A DNA stretch of 19,559 nt from an uncultured Alphaproteobacteria bacterium. Lineage in GTDB: Bacteria; Pseudomonadota; Alphaproteobacteria; CAAHEQ01; UBA3637. Position 1 is the first letter of the stretch, and each line of letters opens with the position of its first letter. Shown here piece by piece: positions 1 to 8,149 of the stretch. Made by a program: the position numbers and the translations under genes. The stretch spans positions 1 through 19,559 of the forward strand of contig CALARE010000081.1 in NCBI GenBank assembly GCA_937888725.1. The letters run 5' to 3'. Below the pieces are notes generated by a model. That model saw only the letters and a list, made by a program, of their open reading frames with translations. It had not been told where the DNA came from and did no database searches.

Positions 1-88
1 GCACACTTTTTTAGAGCTAGTCTTGCATTTAGTGCTTAAAAACAGAGGAGTTAAAACGAAGTTATGTAGCAATTTATGATAATTTTTC

Positions 89-117
89 TTTACATTTTAT
101 AGACATCTCTTTAAAAT
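89..117 (+). promoter_or_regulatory. Candidate sigma-70 promoter for the rsmB-like/nagZ pair
   Basis: TTTACA (89-94), a 17-nt spacer and TAAAAT (112-117), with transcription expected to start about 25 nt before the first gene. The region is AT-rich, so chance matches are likely. Nothing else can be recognised in bases 1-148. Confidence 0.4.
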
Positions 118-148
118 AACACTTAATAAAAACAAGATAGAGGCGGAT

Positions 149-1231
149 ATGAAAGAAGAAGATATTTATAAAATTGCATCTGAATTACTTGAAAAAATTG
201 ATACATCTGCAAGTGCGGCTAATGAAATTGTGAACAATTATACGAAAAGCCACAAATATATTGAAGCAGAAGACAGAAAGCTTCTGCTTGATTTAATATG
301 GGGAGCCATTAGAGCAAAGGCAAGACTAAATTATACTTATCCAAATACGAATTGGCTGTTTAAATTACAGATGTTGAAAGAAAAGGGTGTCCCTGATTCT
401 ACACATATGCCTATTTCTGTTGCCTTAGAGGTGCAAGAATGGTTTTTAGAACACATTCCTGATGCTGAAAATGAATTAAAGGCCATGCTTGGGACGGCTC
501 CGATTATTTTGCGAGCAAATGGTGATAGAGATAAGATTTTTAAACAATTACAAGCTGAAGGATTTGATGTTTCACTTTGTGAACGATCTCCTTTGGGAAT
601 AAGGTTAAATTCTTATACCAACTTAAAAGAGTCAAAAACTTTTAAAAAAGGACTTATTGAAGTTCAAGATGAGGGGGCTCAATTGCTTTCGCTTGAAACA
701 GGGATTAAGCCTAAAGATGATGTTTTTGATTTTTGTGCAGGAGCAGGGGGAAAAAGTCTTATTTTTGCTCAAATGATGCAAAATAAGGGCTTTATCCAAG
801 CATATGATGCTTCATACAAAAGGTTGAGTGAACTTTCAAAAAGGGCTTGGCGAGCCAATGTAAGCATTATTAAACCTGTATTTAAATTGCCCGAGGCACA
901 TAAAAAATTTGATTATGTGGTTGTTGATGCTCCTTGTTCTGGTACAGGTACATGGCGGAGAAGTCCAGATTTACGGTGGAGTTTGACGGAAAAACAACTT
1001 TATAATATCACATTAAAGCAAGCTGAAATTTTATCTGTGGCTCAAGAATATGTTAAAAATGGGCATTTTTTGGTGTATATTACATGCTCATTGACATTTG
1101 ATGAAAATGAAAATCAAGTTGAAAGTTTTGTACAAAAATATCCGTCATTTCATATTGTAAAATCCTTTAGATATTCACCCTATAGAACGGGTACTGATGG
1201 ATTTTTTATGTGTGTTTTGCAAAAAAGGTAA
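149..1231 (+). CDS. rsmB: RsmB/Sun-family 16S rRNA (cytosine-5) methyltransferase
   Basis: Predicted to methylate carbon 5 of a cytosine in 16S rRNA (C967 in E. coli) using S-adenosylmethionine, in the cytoplasm. The first 65 residues or so look like the NusB-like RNA-binding domain of the family. The Rossmann domain follows, with SAM motif FCAGAGGKS at 195-203, motif IV DAPCSGTG with Cys263, and motif VI ITCSL with Cys313. The two cysteines are 50 residues apart, as in E. coli RsmB (C325 and C375), supporting the two-cysteine m5C mechanism. At 360 residues it is shorter than E. coli RsmB (about 429), mostly at the N-terminal side. A purine-rich AGAGGCGG element precedes the ATG. The next gene starts 6 nt after the stop, so the two are probably co-transcribed. 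The exact target cytosine is inferred from the family; a related RsmB/NOP enzyme is possible. Confidence 0.85.
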   Translation: MKEEDIYKIASELLEKIDTSASAANEIVNNYTKSHKYIEAEDRKLLLDLIWGAIRAKARLNYTYPNTNWLFKLQMLKEKGVPDSTHMPISVALEVQEWFLEHIPDAENELKAMLGTAPIILRANGDRDKIFKQLQAEGFDVSLCERSPLGIRLNSYTNLKESKTFKKGLIEVQDEGAQLLSLETGIKPKDDVFDFCAGAGGKSLIFAQMMQNKGFIQAYDASYKRLSELSKRAWRANVSIIKPVFKLPEAHKKFDYVVVDAPCSGTGTWRRSPDLRWSLTEKQLYNITLKQAEILSVAQEYVKNGHFLVYITCSLTFDENENQVESFVQKYPSFHIVKSFRYSPYRTGTDGFFMCVLQKR

Positions 1232-1237
1232 TGTAAA

Positions 1238-2311
1238 ATGATAAAACCAATTTTAAGTGCTGTGGTATCTGTTGCTGGAACGCATTTGTCAGACGATGAA
1301 AAATATCTTTTAAATCAATATAATCCATTAGGTGTTACGCTTTTTGCAAGGAATATTGAAACGCCAGATAAAATAAAAATATTAATTCAAGAAATCAAGG
1401 ATACGCTTGAAAGAGATGATGTACTTATCGGCATTGATCAAGAAGGCGGGCGGGTTGCTCGTTTAAAACCGCCATATTTTCGAGAATATCTTTCACAAAG
1501 GAGCATTGGGGCATTGCCAGAACAGAAATTGAAAAAGAGAGCCTCTTATTTGCAAGCAACCCTTATCGCAGATGAACTTAAAAGTATGGGTATTAATTTA
1601 AACTATGCCCCTTGTGCGGATGTGTTGTTTGAAAATACAGGAAATGTGCTAAAATCAAGGTGTTTCTCGAGTGATGAAAAAGAGGTTTCTACTTTGGCGA
1701 AGATCATGCTTAACACATATATAGAGCAGGGGGTTATCCCTTGTTTAAAACACGCTCCAGGGCATGGGCGTGCCACAGTTGATCCGCATTTAGATTTGCC
1801 TATTTTAGATGATAATCTGACATTATTAAAAAAAGATTTTTATCCGTTTAAGCATTTGGCGTCAATAGCCCCGATGATGATGACAGCTCATATCGTGTTG
1901 ACAAAGATAGATGATAAGCCTGTAACACAATCAAAAAAGGTTATTCATCAGATTATTAGAGGCGAGATTGGTTTTGACGGGTTTTTAATCTCAGATGCAA
2001 TTGATATGCATGCTTTGAAAGGTTCGTTGTCTGAAAAGGTGATGGTATCACTTGAGGCAGGATGTGATGCCATCTGTTATTGTATGGGTGATCTTGCTGG
2101 ATTAGAAGAAGTTTTAAAGTCAGCTTTGCCACTTTCTGATAAAGGTATGGAGCGATTTTTGAAATTAAAAAGTATTTTATCAGATAAAGAAAAATCACAA
2201 AAGATTTCTCAGATTTTAGTTGATGAATATCAGTCTATTCAAAAAAAATCCCCAGTTTTTTCTGAGGATTATGATGCGGTTGAGATATTGCATCGCTTGA
2301 AGCAAAAATAG
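1238..2311 (+). CDS. nagZ: Beta-N-acetylhexosaminidase, NagZ-like (glycoside hydrolase family 3)
   Basis: Predicted cytoplasmic enzyme that removes N-acetylglucosamine from anhydromuropeptides during peptidoglycan recycling. Family 3 hallmarks are visible: IDQEGGRVARL near residue 67, KHAPGHG at 171-177 (the mobile-loop motif holding the catalytic His, here with Ala where Phe is common), DPHLDLP just after it, and SDAIDM, whose Asp253 is the expected nucleophile. Its 357 residues are close to E. coli NagZ (341). No signal peptide is seen, which fits a cytosolic enzyme. The ribosome binding site (AAAAAGG) lies inside the end of the preceding gene, suggesting translational coupling. The stop codon is 3 nt from the end of the convergent gene at 2315, and no terminator hairpin separates them. 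A broader GH3 specificity cannot be excluded. Confidence 0.88.
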   Translation: MIKPILSAVVSVAGTHLSDDEKYLLNQYNPLGVTLFARNIETPDKIKILIQEIKDTLERDDVLIGIDQEGGRVARLKPPYFREYLSQRSIGALPEQKLKKRASYLQATLIADELKSMGINLNYAPCADVLFENTGNVLKSRCFSSDEKEVSTLAKIMLNTYIEQGVIPCLKHAPGHGRATVDPHLDLPILDDNLTLLKKDFYPFKHLASIAPMMMTAHIVLTKIDDKPVTQSKKVIHQIIRGEIGFDGFLISDAIDMHALKGSLSEKVMVSLEAGCDAICYCMGDLAGLEEVLKSALPLSDKGMERFLKLKSILSDKEKSQKISQILVDEYQSIQKKSPVFSEDYDAVEILHRLKQK

Positions 2312-2314
2312 GCT

Positions 2315-2686
2315 TTATCTATGTTTTCTTTTTGTTATTTTTTTTGATGTAGATTGCTTTTTTGTATCAGCATATAAAATTTCAGATGTTGTGATTTTCT
2401 TTTTAAGGGTTGGTTTGAAAATTTTAAGTAAGAACATTCTTGTTATTAAGAATGAACACGCAATGATTAAAAAATAGGATAAATTTTGTTTAGCAAAAAC
2501 AAGGGCAACAAAAATGAGTAAAAAAATCCGCAATGCTGATGAAATAAATTGAATGAGTGCTTTTTTCTTTGTGTTATTTAGAATGCAAATTGTTTGCCAA
2601 AGTAAGAAAAGATAAACAATTGCAAGCGAAGAACCGATTAATCCGTATAAACAAAAATGATTTAAAGTAAGGGCTGTTGTGTTCAT
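2315..2686 (-). CDS. Small 3-TM membrane protein, AtpR-like pattern, function unknown
   Basis: A 123-residue basic protein with three hydrophobic segments at about 10-34, 48-66 and 68-88, then a Lys/Arg-rich tail of about 30 residues that should face the cytoplasm. Arginines sit inside or at the start of TM2 (SALRIF) and TM3 (ITRMF), a pattern recalling the AtpR/ATP synthase subunit I group. No ATP synthase genes are nearby, so this is only a resemblance. It begins 15 nt after the stop of the CckA-like kinase and has its own AAAGGA ribosome binding site, so it is the second gene of that operon. The upstream kinase has no membrane segments, so a link between the two is conceivable but unproven. 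Confidence 0.6.
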   Translation of the reverse strand: MNTTALTLNHFCLYGLIGSSLAIVYLFLLWQTICILNNTKKKALIQFISSALRIFLLIFVALVFAKQNLSYFLIIACSFLITRMFLLKIFKPTLKKKITTSEILYADTKKQSTSKKITKRKHR

Positions 2687-2701
2687 TATTTTATCCTTTA
2701 T

Positions 2702-4864
2702 TTAGAGTTCGAGTATTTCTTTAACTTTTTCAAGTAACGTATTCAATTCAAATGGTTTTGGTATGAATGAGTTGTCTATTGTTTCATTTGAGCTATGTTT
2801 AGCCATATCATCGGAATATCCACTCATTAAAATGGTCTTTAATTTAGGGTATACCTCTCTTGCTTTTTGAATGAGTGTTTCACCATCAATCCCAGGCATA
2901 ATCATGTCTGTAATAAGTAGATCAAAATCATTTCTTTTGGATAAAATTTCAAGTGCTTGCTCAGCATTCGCACACTCTGTAACGGCAAAACCGTTTGTTT
3001 TGAGTATTCTTGCTACGACAATACGGACACCATCTTCATCGTCAACTAAAAGAATTTGTGGTGTTGCAGAAAGTGGTGTAAATACAGGGCGGATATGCTT
3101 ATGTTCTTTGTGCTGGATTGTTTGTTGATCTGTACGTGGTAAATAAATGACAAAGGTTGTGCCAATCCCTTTTTCGCTATCAACAGAGATGTAACCACCA
3201 GCAGCTCTAATAATACCATATACAGTTGAAAGACCCAAGCCTGTGCCAGAACCAGTTGCTCCTTCCTTGGTTGTAAAGAATGGTTCAAAAATATGCGGTA
3301 AATGTTCAGCAGAAATACCGTTCCCATTATCAGCAACAATAATTTTAATATAATCCCCTGATTGAATCATATCATTACCACAAGGTTTGGCTTTTTTTAG
3401 TCGCTCTTTTGTTGCTGATATTTTAAGAATACCTCCCGTTTTCATGGCATCCTTGGCGTTGACCGCTAAATTTAAAAAGATTTGTGTGAGTTGGTTCGGG
3501 TCCATTTTGACATAACCTAAATGACGTTTCATGTCTGTTTTAAGGGTGACAAATGGTGATATGCTCCGTTGTAATAAGGATGACAAATCGATAAAGGCAT
3601 CATGAAAGTTTAAAAGTTCAATTTGAGATGGTTGCTTTCTTGAAAAGGTGAGCAATTGTCCAACCAATCCAGCTGCTTTGTTAGCATTCCCCTTTATTTG
3701 CATGATGTCTAAAAAAGAGGGATCATTTGTGTTATGCCGTTGCAAGAGTAAATCGCAAAAGCCAATGATGGCAGTTAATAAGTTATTAAAATCATGTGCA
3801 ATACCCCCAGCGAGTTGGCCAATGGCTTGCATTTTTTGTCCGTGTGTAAATTGTGCTTCAAGATTTTTGCGTTCAGAGGCGTCAATCAGATAAAGAAGGA
3901 AATGGTCTTTTTCGGGGGTTGTAAAATTGATAAATACATTAAAAGTTTTTGCCCCATATTCTGGTGAGCTAATAACTTCAATATGTTCTGTCTTTGAAAG
4001 GCCTGAAATCATTTTTTCAAATTTTGAAGCTAAAACATCACGCGTCCCATCGGATAGCATTTCTAAAATATTTGGTTTAAGGGGTGTGTTATTCCCTTGT
4101 TTGAAAGTATAAAGAAATGATTTATTTGTCTTTAAGATTTGATAAGTTAATGCATCAATGACCACAAGGGGTAAGGGTGATTCATCGAATAAGTATAATG
4201 ATGTTTCGATATTTGCTGTATCTTTTTGTTGTAAGACGCCTGAAAAATACACTTGATTATGGGCTTCAAAAGGACGTTGGTATACAGATATATGGCGGAC
4301 TGCATTTTTTGTTTTAAATGGAAGTGTCCCTTGCCAAAAACCTCTAAAATCAGGTGACCCGTCATAAAAAAAGGTGGCTAAATTTTGACCCAGTGCATTT
4401 TCAAAAGAGGTGTTTGTTAGCAAGCAAAAAGCTTTGTTTACATAAATAAGTGTTCCATTTTTGTCCGTTAAATAAACAGGATCTGAAAATGAACTTAACA
4501 CACTAGACATAAATTCCAATTGTTTTGTTAAGCTTAAATGAATGGCATATTCAGGGGATTTATCTTTGGCTATTATAAGCAAATTATTTTTGATACGTTT
4601 AATTGAAACAGAATAGACACACTTTGGTGTTATAAATTCCATATCAATTGGTGTTTGCGTGCAATATGCATCAATTAATTTTTGAACACTTTGCGGATTA
4701 TCGGAATCTTTTAAAAAAGAAAAGGGATTTTCCTTTTCTCCAAAAAGGTCTTTCCCTTTTTGATTGCTTGCAAGAACAGTATTGTTCAGTGCACGAATTT
4801 GTCGTGCATCGTCCTCAACATTTAAGAGTAATTCAAAATATTTTTTTTTCGTGTCCCAAAACAT
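2702..4864 (-). CDS. cckA: CckA-like hybrid histidine kinase (PAS-PAS-HisKA-HATPase-REC)
   Basis: Predicted cell-cycle or envelope signalling kinase. In other alphaproteobacteria CckA passes phosphate through ChpT to CtrA and CpdR; none of these is in the window. Order of domains: a possible degenerate PAS at 20-100, a PAS at about 118-215, a second PAS at about 225-340, HisKA with the CckA-characteristic QKMQAIGQLAGGIAHDFNN (His357), an HATPase with N-box LNLAVNAKDAM and G-boxes DNGNG and GTGLGL, and a C-terminal receiver with acidic pocket Asp608/Asp609, phospho-acceptor Asp653 and Lys703. The 720 residues are close to Caulobacter CckA (691). However, no N-terminal transmembrane helices are visible, whereas Caulobacter CckA has two. 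No Shine-Dalgarno precedes the ATG, and a -10 element ends 6 nt upstream of it. Family assignment is firm; orthology to cckA rests on the HisKA and receiver sequences. Confidence 0.82.
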   Translation of the reverse strand: MFWDTKKKYFELLLNVEDDARQIRALNNTVLASNQKGKDLFGEKENPFSFLKDSDNPQSVQKLIDAYCTQTPIDMEFITPKCVYSVSIKRIKNNLLIIAKDKSPEYAIHLSLTKQLEFMSSVLSSFSDPVYLTDKNGTLIYVNKAFCLLTNTSFENALGQNLATFFYDGSPDFRGFWQGTLPFKTKNAVRHISVYQRPFEAHNQVYFSGVLQQKDTANIETSLYLFDESPLPLVVIDALTYQILKTNKSFLYTFKQGNNTPLKPNILEMLSDGTRDVLASKFEKMISGLSKTEHIEVISSPEYGAKTFNVFINFTTPEKDHFLLYLIDASERKNLEAQFTHGQKMQAIGQLAGGIAHDFNNLLTAIIGFCDLLLQRHNTNDPSFLDIMQIKGNANKAAGLVGQLLTFSRKQPSQIELLNFHDAFIDLSSLLQRSISPFVTLKTDMKRHLGYVKMDPNQLTQIFLNLAVNAKDAMKTGGILKISATKERLKKAKPCGNDMIQSGDYIKIIVADNGNGISAEHLPHIFEPFFTTKEGATGSGTGLGLSTVYGIIRAAGGYISVDSEKGIGTTFVIYLPRTDQQTIQHKEHKHIRPVFTPLSATPQILLVDDEDGVRIVVARILKTNGFAVTECANAEQALEILSKRNDFDLLITDMIMPGIDGETLIQKAREVYPKLKTILMSGYSDDMAKHSSNETIDNSFIPKPFELNTLLEKVKEILEL

Positions 4865-4870
4865 ATTTGT

Positions 4871-4879
4871 ATCATAACA
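4871..4879 (-). promoter_or_regulatory. Extended -10 element placing the cckA-like transcript start at its ATG
   Basis: Read on the minus strand this is TGTTATGAT, an extended -10 (TGn-TATGAT). Its end is 6 nt from the ATG at 4864, so transcription would start at or next to the start codon. No convincing -35 lies at 16-18 nt spacing. Together with the missing ribosome binding site this suggests a leaderless mRNA. Confidence 0.4.
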
Positions 4880-4949
4880 AGAGTTTTTTTTAAAATCTAC
4901 AAAAAAATGAATTTAAAAAATTTTTTCGTCATAAAACTTTCTTTTTTTC

Positions 4950-4977
4950 TTGCTTGCAATTTTAAGTAAAATATTAT
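4950..4977 (+). promoter_or_regulatory. Candidate promoter for accB-accC
   Basis: TTGCTT (4950-4955), 16-nt spacer, TATTAT (4972-4977). An overlapping alternative is TTGCAA (4954-4959) with TATAAA (4975-4980) at 15 nt. Either gives a leader of about 30 nt with a strong GAGGTG ribosome binding site at 5005-5010. Confidence 0.45.
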
Positions 4978-5015
4978 AAAAGAATTTTATGTTTATTAAA
5001 AAATGAGGTGAAACT

Positions 5016-5468
5016 ATGGAAAAAGAACAAAAAGAAGCAATTAAAGAGTTGGCTGAATTATTGCATGAAAATAATTTGTCAGAGATTGATTATGAGTCAA
5101 ATGGCGTTCATATTCGGATTGTGGGACCTAAAGCGACCTCAACGGATATTTGTCAGGTAGCACCAGCATCTGTGCCAGTTGTTCAAACAGCATCTGTTCC
5201 TGCTGTTCATGAAAATAAACCTGTGACAGTTGCATCAAATGATATCTTGTCGCCAATGGTTGGTATTGTTTATTTGTCAAAAGATCCACAATCTCCTGCA
5301 TTTGTAAAACCTGGGGATAAGGTTTCAGTTGGGCAAACCATTTGTTTGGTTGAAGCAATGAAAACTTTTAACCCTATTAAAGCAACAAAAGCAGGTGTTA
5401 TTAAAGCTGTTTTGGTTGAAAATGGTTCTCCTGTTGAGTATAACCAACCTTTATTTAGTATGGAATAA
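5016..5468 (+). CDS. accB: Biotin carboxyl carrier protein of acetyl-CoA carboxylase
   Basis: Carries the biotin that AccC carboxylates and from which the carboxyltransferase makes malonyl-CoA, the first committed step of fatty acid synthesis. The N-terminal 35 residues are a helical segment typical of BCCP. Residues of about 50-75 form a flexible Ala/Pro/Val-rich linker. The C-terminal biotinyl domain (about 77-150) contains EAMKTFN, with Lys116 the predicted biotinylation site; the Phe two residues after the lysine is slightly unusual, since Met is common there. Length of 150 residues is normal (E. coli 156). The start is fixed by GAGGTG five bases upstream. accC follows after 2 nt, so the two are co-transcribed and probably translationally coupled. 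The transcript diverges from the cckA-like gene. Confidence 0.96.
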   Translation: MEKEQKEAIKELAELLHENNLSEIDYESNGVHIRIVGPKATSTDICQVAPASVPVVQTASVPAVHENKPVTVASNDILSPMVGIVYLSKDPQSPAFVKPGDKVSVGQTICLVEAMKTFNPIKATKAGVIKAVLVENGSPVEYNQPLFSME

Positions 5469-5470
5469 GA

Positions 5471-6832
5471 ATGTTTGAAAAAGTTTTAATTGCAAATCGT
5501 GGTGAAATTGCATTACGTATCCACAGAGCGTGTCGTGAAATGGGTATTAAGACTGTTGCAGTCCATTCAACAGTTGATGCAGATGCGATGCATGTAAAAT
5601 TGGCTGATGAAGCTGTTTGTATAGGGCCTGCTACGGCAAAAGAGTCTTATTTAAATAAGGCAGCAATTATATCAGCTGCTATGATGACGGGTGCTGATGC
5701 AATTCATCCAGGCTATGGTTTCCTTTCTGAAAATGCTGATTTTGCAGAGATGGTTGAAGCACATGGTATGACGTTTATTGGTCCAAGTCCTAAAATGATC
5801 CGATTAATGGGTGATAAAGTAACCGCAAAAAAAGCGGCTATTGAGTCTGGTCTTCCTGTTGTTCCTGGGTCAGATGGTGATGTGAAAACAGCTGAAGAAG
5901 CACTCGCTTGGGGTGAAAAGATTGGTTATCCCGTTATTGTCAAAGCTGCAGCTGGTGGCGGTGGTAAGGGTATGAAAGTTGCTAAAAATGCAACAGAAAT
6001 GGTTGAAGCATTTACATTGGCGAAAAATGAAGCAAGAAACTCTTTTGCCAGTGATGTTGTCTATATTGAAAAATATTTACAAACGCCACGTCATATTGAA
6101 ATTCAAATTATTGCAGATAATTTTGGCAATGTTGTTCATTTAGGCGAACGAGATTGTTCATTGCAACGGAATCATCAAAAGGTGTTGGAAGAAACGCCAT
6201 CTCCTGCTTTAAATGCTGAAGAAAGAAAAAAAATTGGTGAAATTGCTGTTAATGCAATGAAAAATTTGGGCTATACAAATGTTGGCACTATCGAATTTTT
6301 GTATGAAAATGGCGAATTTTACTTTCTTGAAATGAATACGCGTGTTCAAGTTGAGCACCCAATTAGTGAAATGGTAACGGGTGTTGATATTGTGCGTGAT
6401 CAATTGCGTGTTTCAAGTGGGGCAGCACTTGGTTATACACAAAAAGATATCAAATTTTCGGGCCATGCGATTGAGTGCCGTATTAATGCCGAAGATTCTG
6501 AAACATTTATCCCTTCGCCAGGTACTATTGGTTTATGGCATACGCCTGGTGGGTTGTCTGTTCGTGTTGATTCTGGAATGTATACGGGTTATAAAGTGCC
6601 AGCTTGTTATGATAGTATGGTCGCAAAGTTAATTGTGCATGGACGTACAAGAAATGGAACTTTGATGCGTTTGCGACGGGCACTGGAAGAATTTGTTATT
6701 GATGGTATTTCAACAACAATTCCACTTCATCAACGGATTATTTCTCAACCAGAATTTATTGATGGTGAGTATAATATTCATTGGTTGGAACAGTTTATTA
6801 AGTCAACAAAAAATGACGATATAGATGAATAA
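5471..6832 (+). CDS. accC: Acetyl-CoA carboxylase biotin carboxylase subunit
   Basis: ATP-dependent carboxylation of the biotin on AccB with bicarbonate, in the cytoplasm. The N-terminal domain begins with the usual FEKVLIANRGEIALRI. The ATP-grasp domain has the glycine-rich KAAAGGGGKGMKVA with Lys166, the ERDCSLQRNHQK segment, and the active-site stretch MNTRVQVEHP, whose Arg291 corresponds to Arg292 of the E. coli enzyme. The C-terminal biotin carboxylase domain includes GHAIECRINAED and the SMVAKLI segment. Length is 453 residues versus 449 in E. coli. The start is 2 nt after the accB stop and has only a weak GGAATAAG ribosome binding site in the end of accB, which suggests coupling. The carboxyltransferase genes accA and accD are not in the window. 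Confidence 0.96.
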   Translation: MFEKVLIANRGEIALRIHRACREMGIKTVAVHSTVDADAMHVKLADEAVCIGPATAKESYLNKAAIISAAMMTGADAIHPGYGFLSENADFAEMVEAHGMTFIGPSPKMIRLMGDKVTAKKAAIESGLPVVPGSDGDVKTAEEALAWGEKIGYPVIVKAAAGGGGKGMKVAKNATEMVEAFTLAKNEARNSFASDVVYIEKYLQTPRHIEIQIIADNFGNVVHLGERDCSLQRNHQKVLEETPSPALNAEERKKIGEIAVNAMKNLGYTNVGTIEFLYENGEFYFLEMNTRVQVEHPISEMVTGVDIVRDQLRVSSGAALGYTQKDIKFSGHAIECRINAEDSETFIPSPGTIGLWHTPGGLSVRVDSGMYTGYKVPACYDSMVAKLIVHGRTRNGTLMRLRRALEEFVIDGISTTIPLHQRIISQPEFIDGEYNIHWLEQFIKSTKNDDIDE

Positions 6833-6890
6833 AAAATATTAAATTTATTCAAATAGTTGTTTTTTATAGTTTATGTAATAAATGAAATCA

Positions 6891-6918
6891 AAAATCGCCA
6901 CAAAAAAGTGGCGATTTT
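6891..6918 (+). terminator. Hairpin terminator after accC
   Basis: A perfect 11-bp stem (AAAATCGCCAC with GTGGCGATTTT) around a 6-A loop. The T-run inside and after the right arm supports termination of accBC. The minus-strand reading also ends in five Ts, so it may act in both directions. Confidence 0.75.
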
Positions 6919-6925
6919 AATATAA

Positions 6926-6951
6926 AAGAACCACTTTTTAAAGTGGTTCTT
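6926..6951 (-). terminator. Hairpin terminator after hemY
   Basis: Inverted repeat AAGAACCACTTT / AAAGTGGTTCTT, 12 bp with a 2-nt centre (realistically about 10 bp with a larger loop). On the minus strand the stem is followed by TTTT, so it best serves the hemY transcript ending at 6964. It lies 7 nt from the accC hairpin. Confidence 0.7.
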
Positions 6952-6963
6952 AAAAAATCAAAA

Positions 6964-8148
6964 TTAGCGATAAATAATTTCACCAACCTTGTTGCAATGG
7001 GGGCAAACTGGCAACCAACCATGGACGGATTGAGAACAAGATTTACATGTCCAACCAAATTTATCCTCTGTTTCAAGTGCTTTTTGTTCCCACTCTTTTG
7101 CTTCTTGTTCGTGGTGCCAACCTTTGCGACTAACATCTGCCATCATATAGGCAACTTTTTTTGTCAGTGGATAAGATTGTAAATAAGCGGTTAAAGTTTC
7201 TTTTGCTAAACGCCATTGTTCAGTTTTAATAGCTGTATCAGCCAAGGCAATGAGAGAAATTCTAAATTCCTTATTTTTAGCAATAAGCTTATTGACAGCT
7301 TTTAACTGTTTTTCAGCGGACTGTGTTTTAAATAAATCCATATAAGCTTCGTAAACATCCCATGACGGCTCTTTATTCCATGATGTTATTAGAATATTTG
7401 TCGCAGATTCTTTATTTTCCTTTGCATAAGCAATCGCAAAAGCTGGACATATCTTATCGAGTTGATAAGCTTCTTTTATTTGACCTTTCATAAATAAAAG
7501 TGATGCTTTTTGGTTTGTATATTCTTCTTTAGAAATTTGTTTTAATTTTGAACACTCATCAAGCAAATAAAGTGCTTTATCCCAATCATTTTGTATAATT
7601 GCAAGTGTATAGCTTTCTTGAATAACCCAATGGATTTGTGGGAAAATACGTTCTGCTTTTGCAAGGATGAGTTCACATTCTTTTAAATTACCTTGTTGTT
7701 TTGCTTCAAAATAAAGGCCTCGCAAACCTGATAATTCTGTTTCTTTTTCTTTTGAAAGTTTTTCAAAAACCTCTTTATTTGGTTTAAAAAGAGCATTTAT
7801 AAGTAACTGTCTGACATCATTCTTGGAAAAAAGGCTCTCTTTTTGTTTTAAAATCTTTTTAATGGACTCATTGTTTTGATCCAAAATGGTATTTAAAACA
7901 AAAGTGAGATAAGCTTCTTTTTTTTCATAATGTGACGATTGTCGTCTTTTTTTATACCCAAACAAATAGTTGAAAGGTTTTTTGATAAGTTTGACTATAT
8001 AAAAACATATCGCTAGAAGAATAATAAATAAAACAGCTGACAATGTAATTTCATAACCAAAAGCGATAAAAGTGATATTCCAATTTTCTTGAACGATTAG
8101 AAAGCCAGTTAAAAACATAGCTGCCATAAATAAAATAAGCTTCAACAT
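6964..8148 (-). CDS. hemY: HemY-type TPR inner-membrane protein with C-terminal zinc ribbon
   Basis: 394 residues. Two N-terminal transmembrane helices (about 2-18 and 38-57) are followed by a basic segment and a long helical repeat region that fits the TPR-like HemY fold. The C-terminal end has four cysteines (368, 371, 382, 385) in C-x2-C...C-x2-C spacing around a Trp, as in alphaproteobacterial HemY proteins. The family is named for its association with haem synthesis genes, but it is not protoporphyrinogen oxidase; its biochemical role is unsettled. The start at 8148 is preferred over an ATG 19 codons upstream because AGGAG lies 6 nt before it and because it follows the previous stop by 1 nt (TAAcATG), implying coupling. 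Pairing with the Mic60-like gene matches alphaproteobacterial synteny, although hemC and hemD are not upstream here. Confidence 0.8.
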   Translation of the reverse strand: MLKLILFMAAMFLTGFLIVQENWNITFIAFGYEITLSAVLFIILLAICFYIVKLIKKPFNYLFGYKKRRQSSHYEKKEAYLTFVLNTILDQNNESIKKILKQKESLFSKNDVRQLLINALFKPNKEVFEKLSKEKETELSGLRGLYFEAKQQGNLKECELILAKAERIFPQIHWVIQESYTLAIIQNDWDKALYLLDECSKLKQISKEEYTNQKASLLFMKGQIKEAYQLDKICPAFAIAYAKENKESATNILITSWNKEPSWDVYEAYMDLFKTQSAEKQLKAVNKLIAKNKEFRISLIALADTAIKTEQWRLAKETLTAYLQSYPLTKKVAYMMADVSRKGWHHEQEAKEWEQKALETEDKFGWTCKSCSQSVHGWLPVCPHCNKVGEIIYR

Positions 8149-8149
8149 G

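Noticed and set aside
2312..2314. Terminator between nagZ and the convergent 3-TM gene
   Set aside because: Only 3 nt separate the stops and no hairpin with a T-run was found nearby. Termination may depend on Rho.
6943..7182. Plus-strand ORF of 79 codons over the end of hemY
   Set aside because: It is antisense to the zinc-ribbon coding region and includes the terminator hairpin. It has no ribosome binding site.
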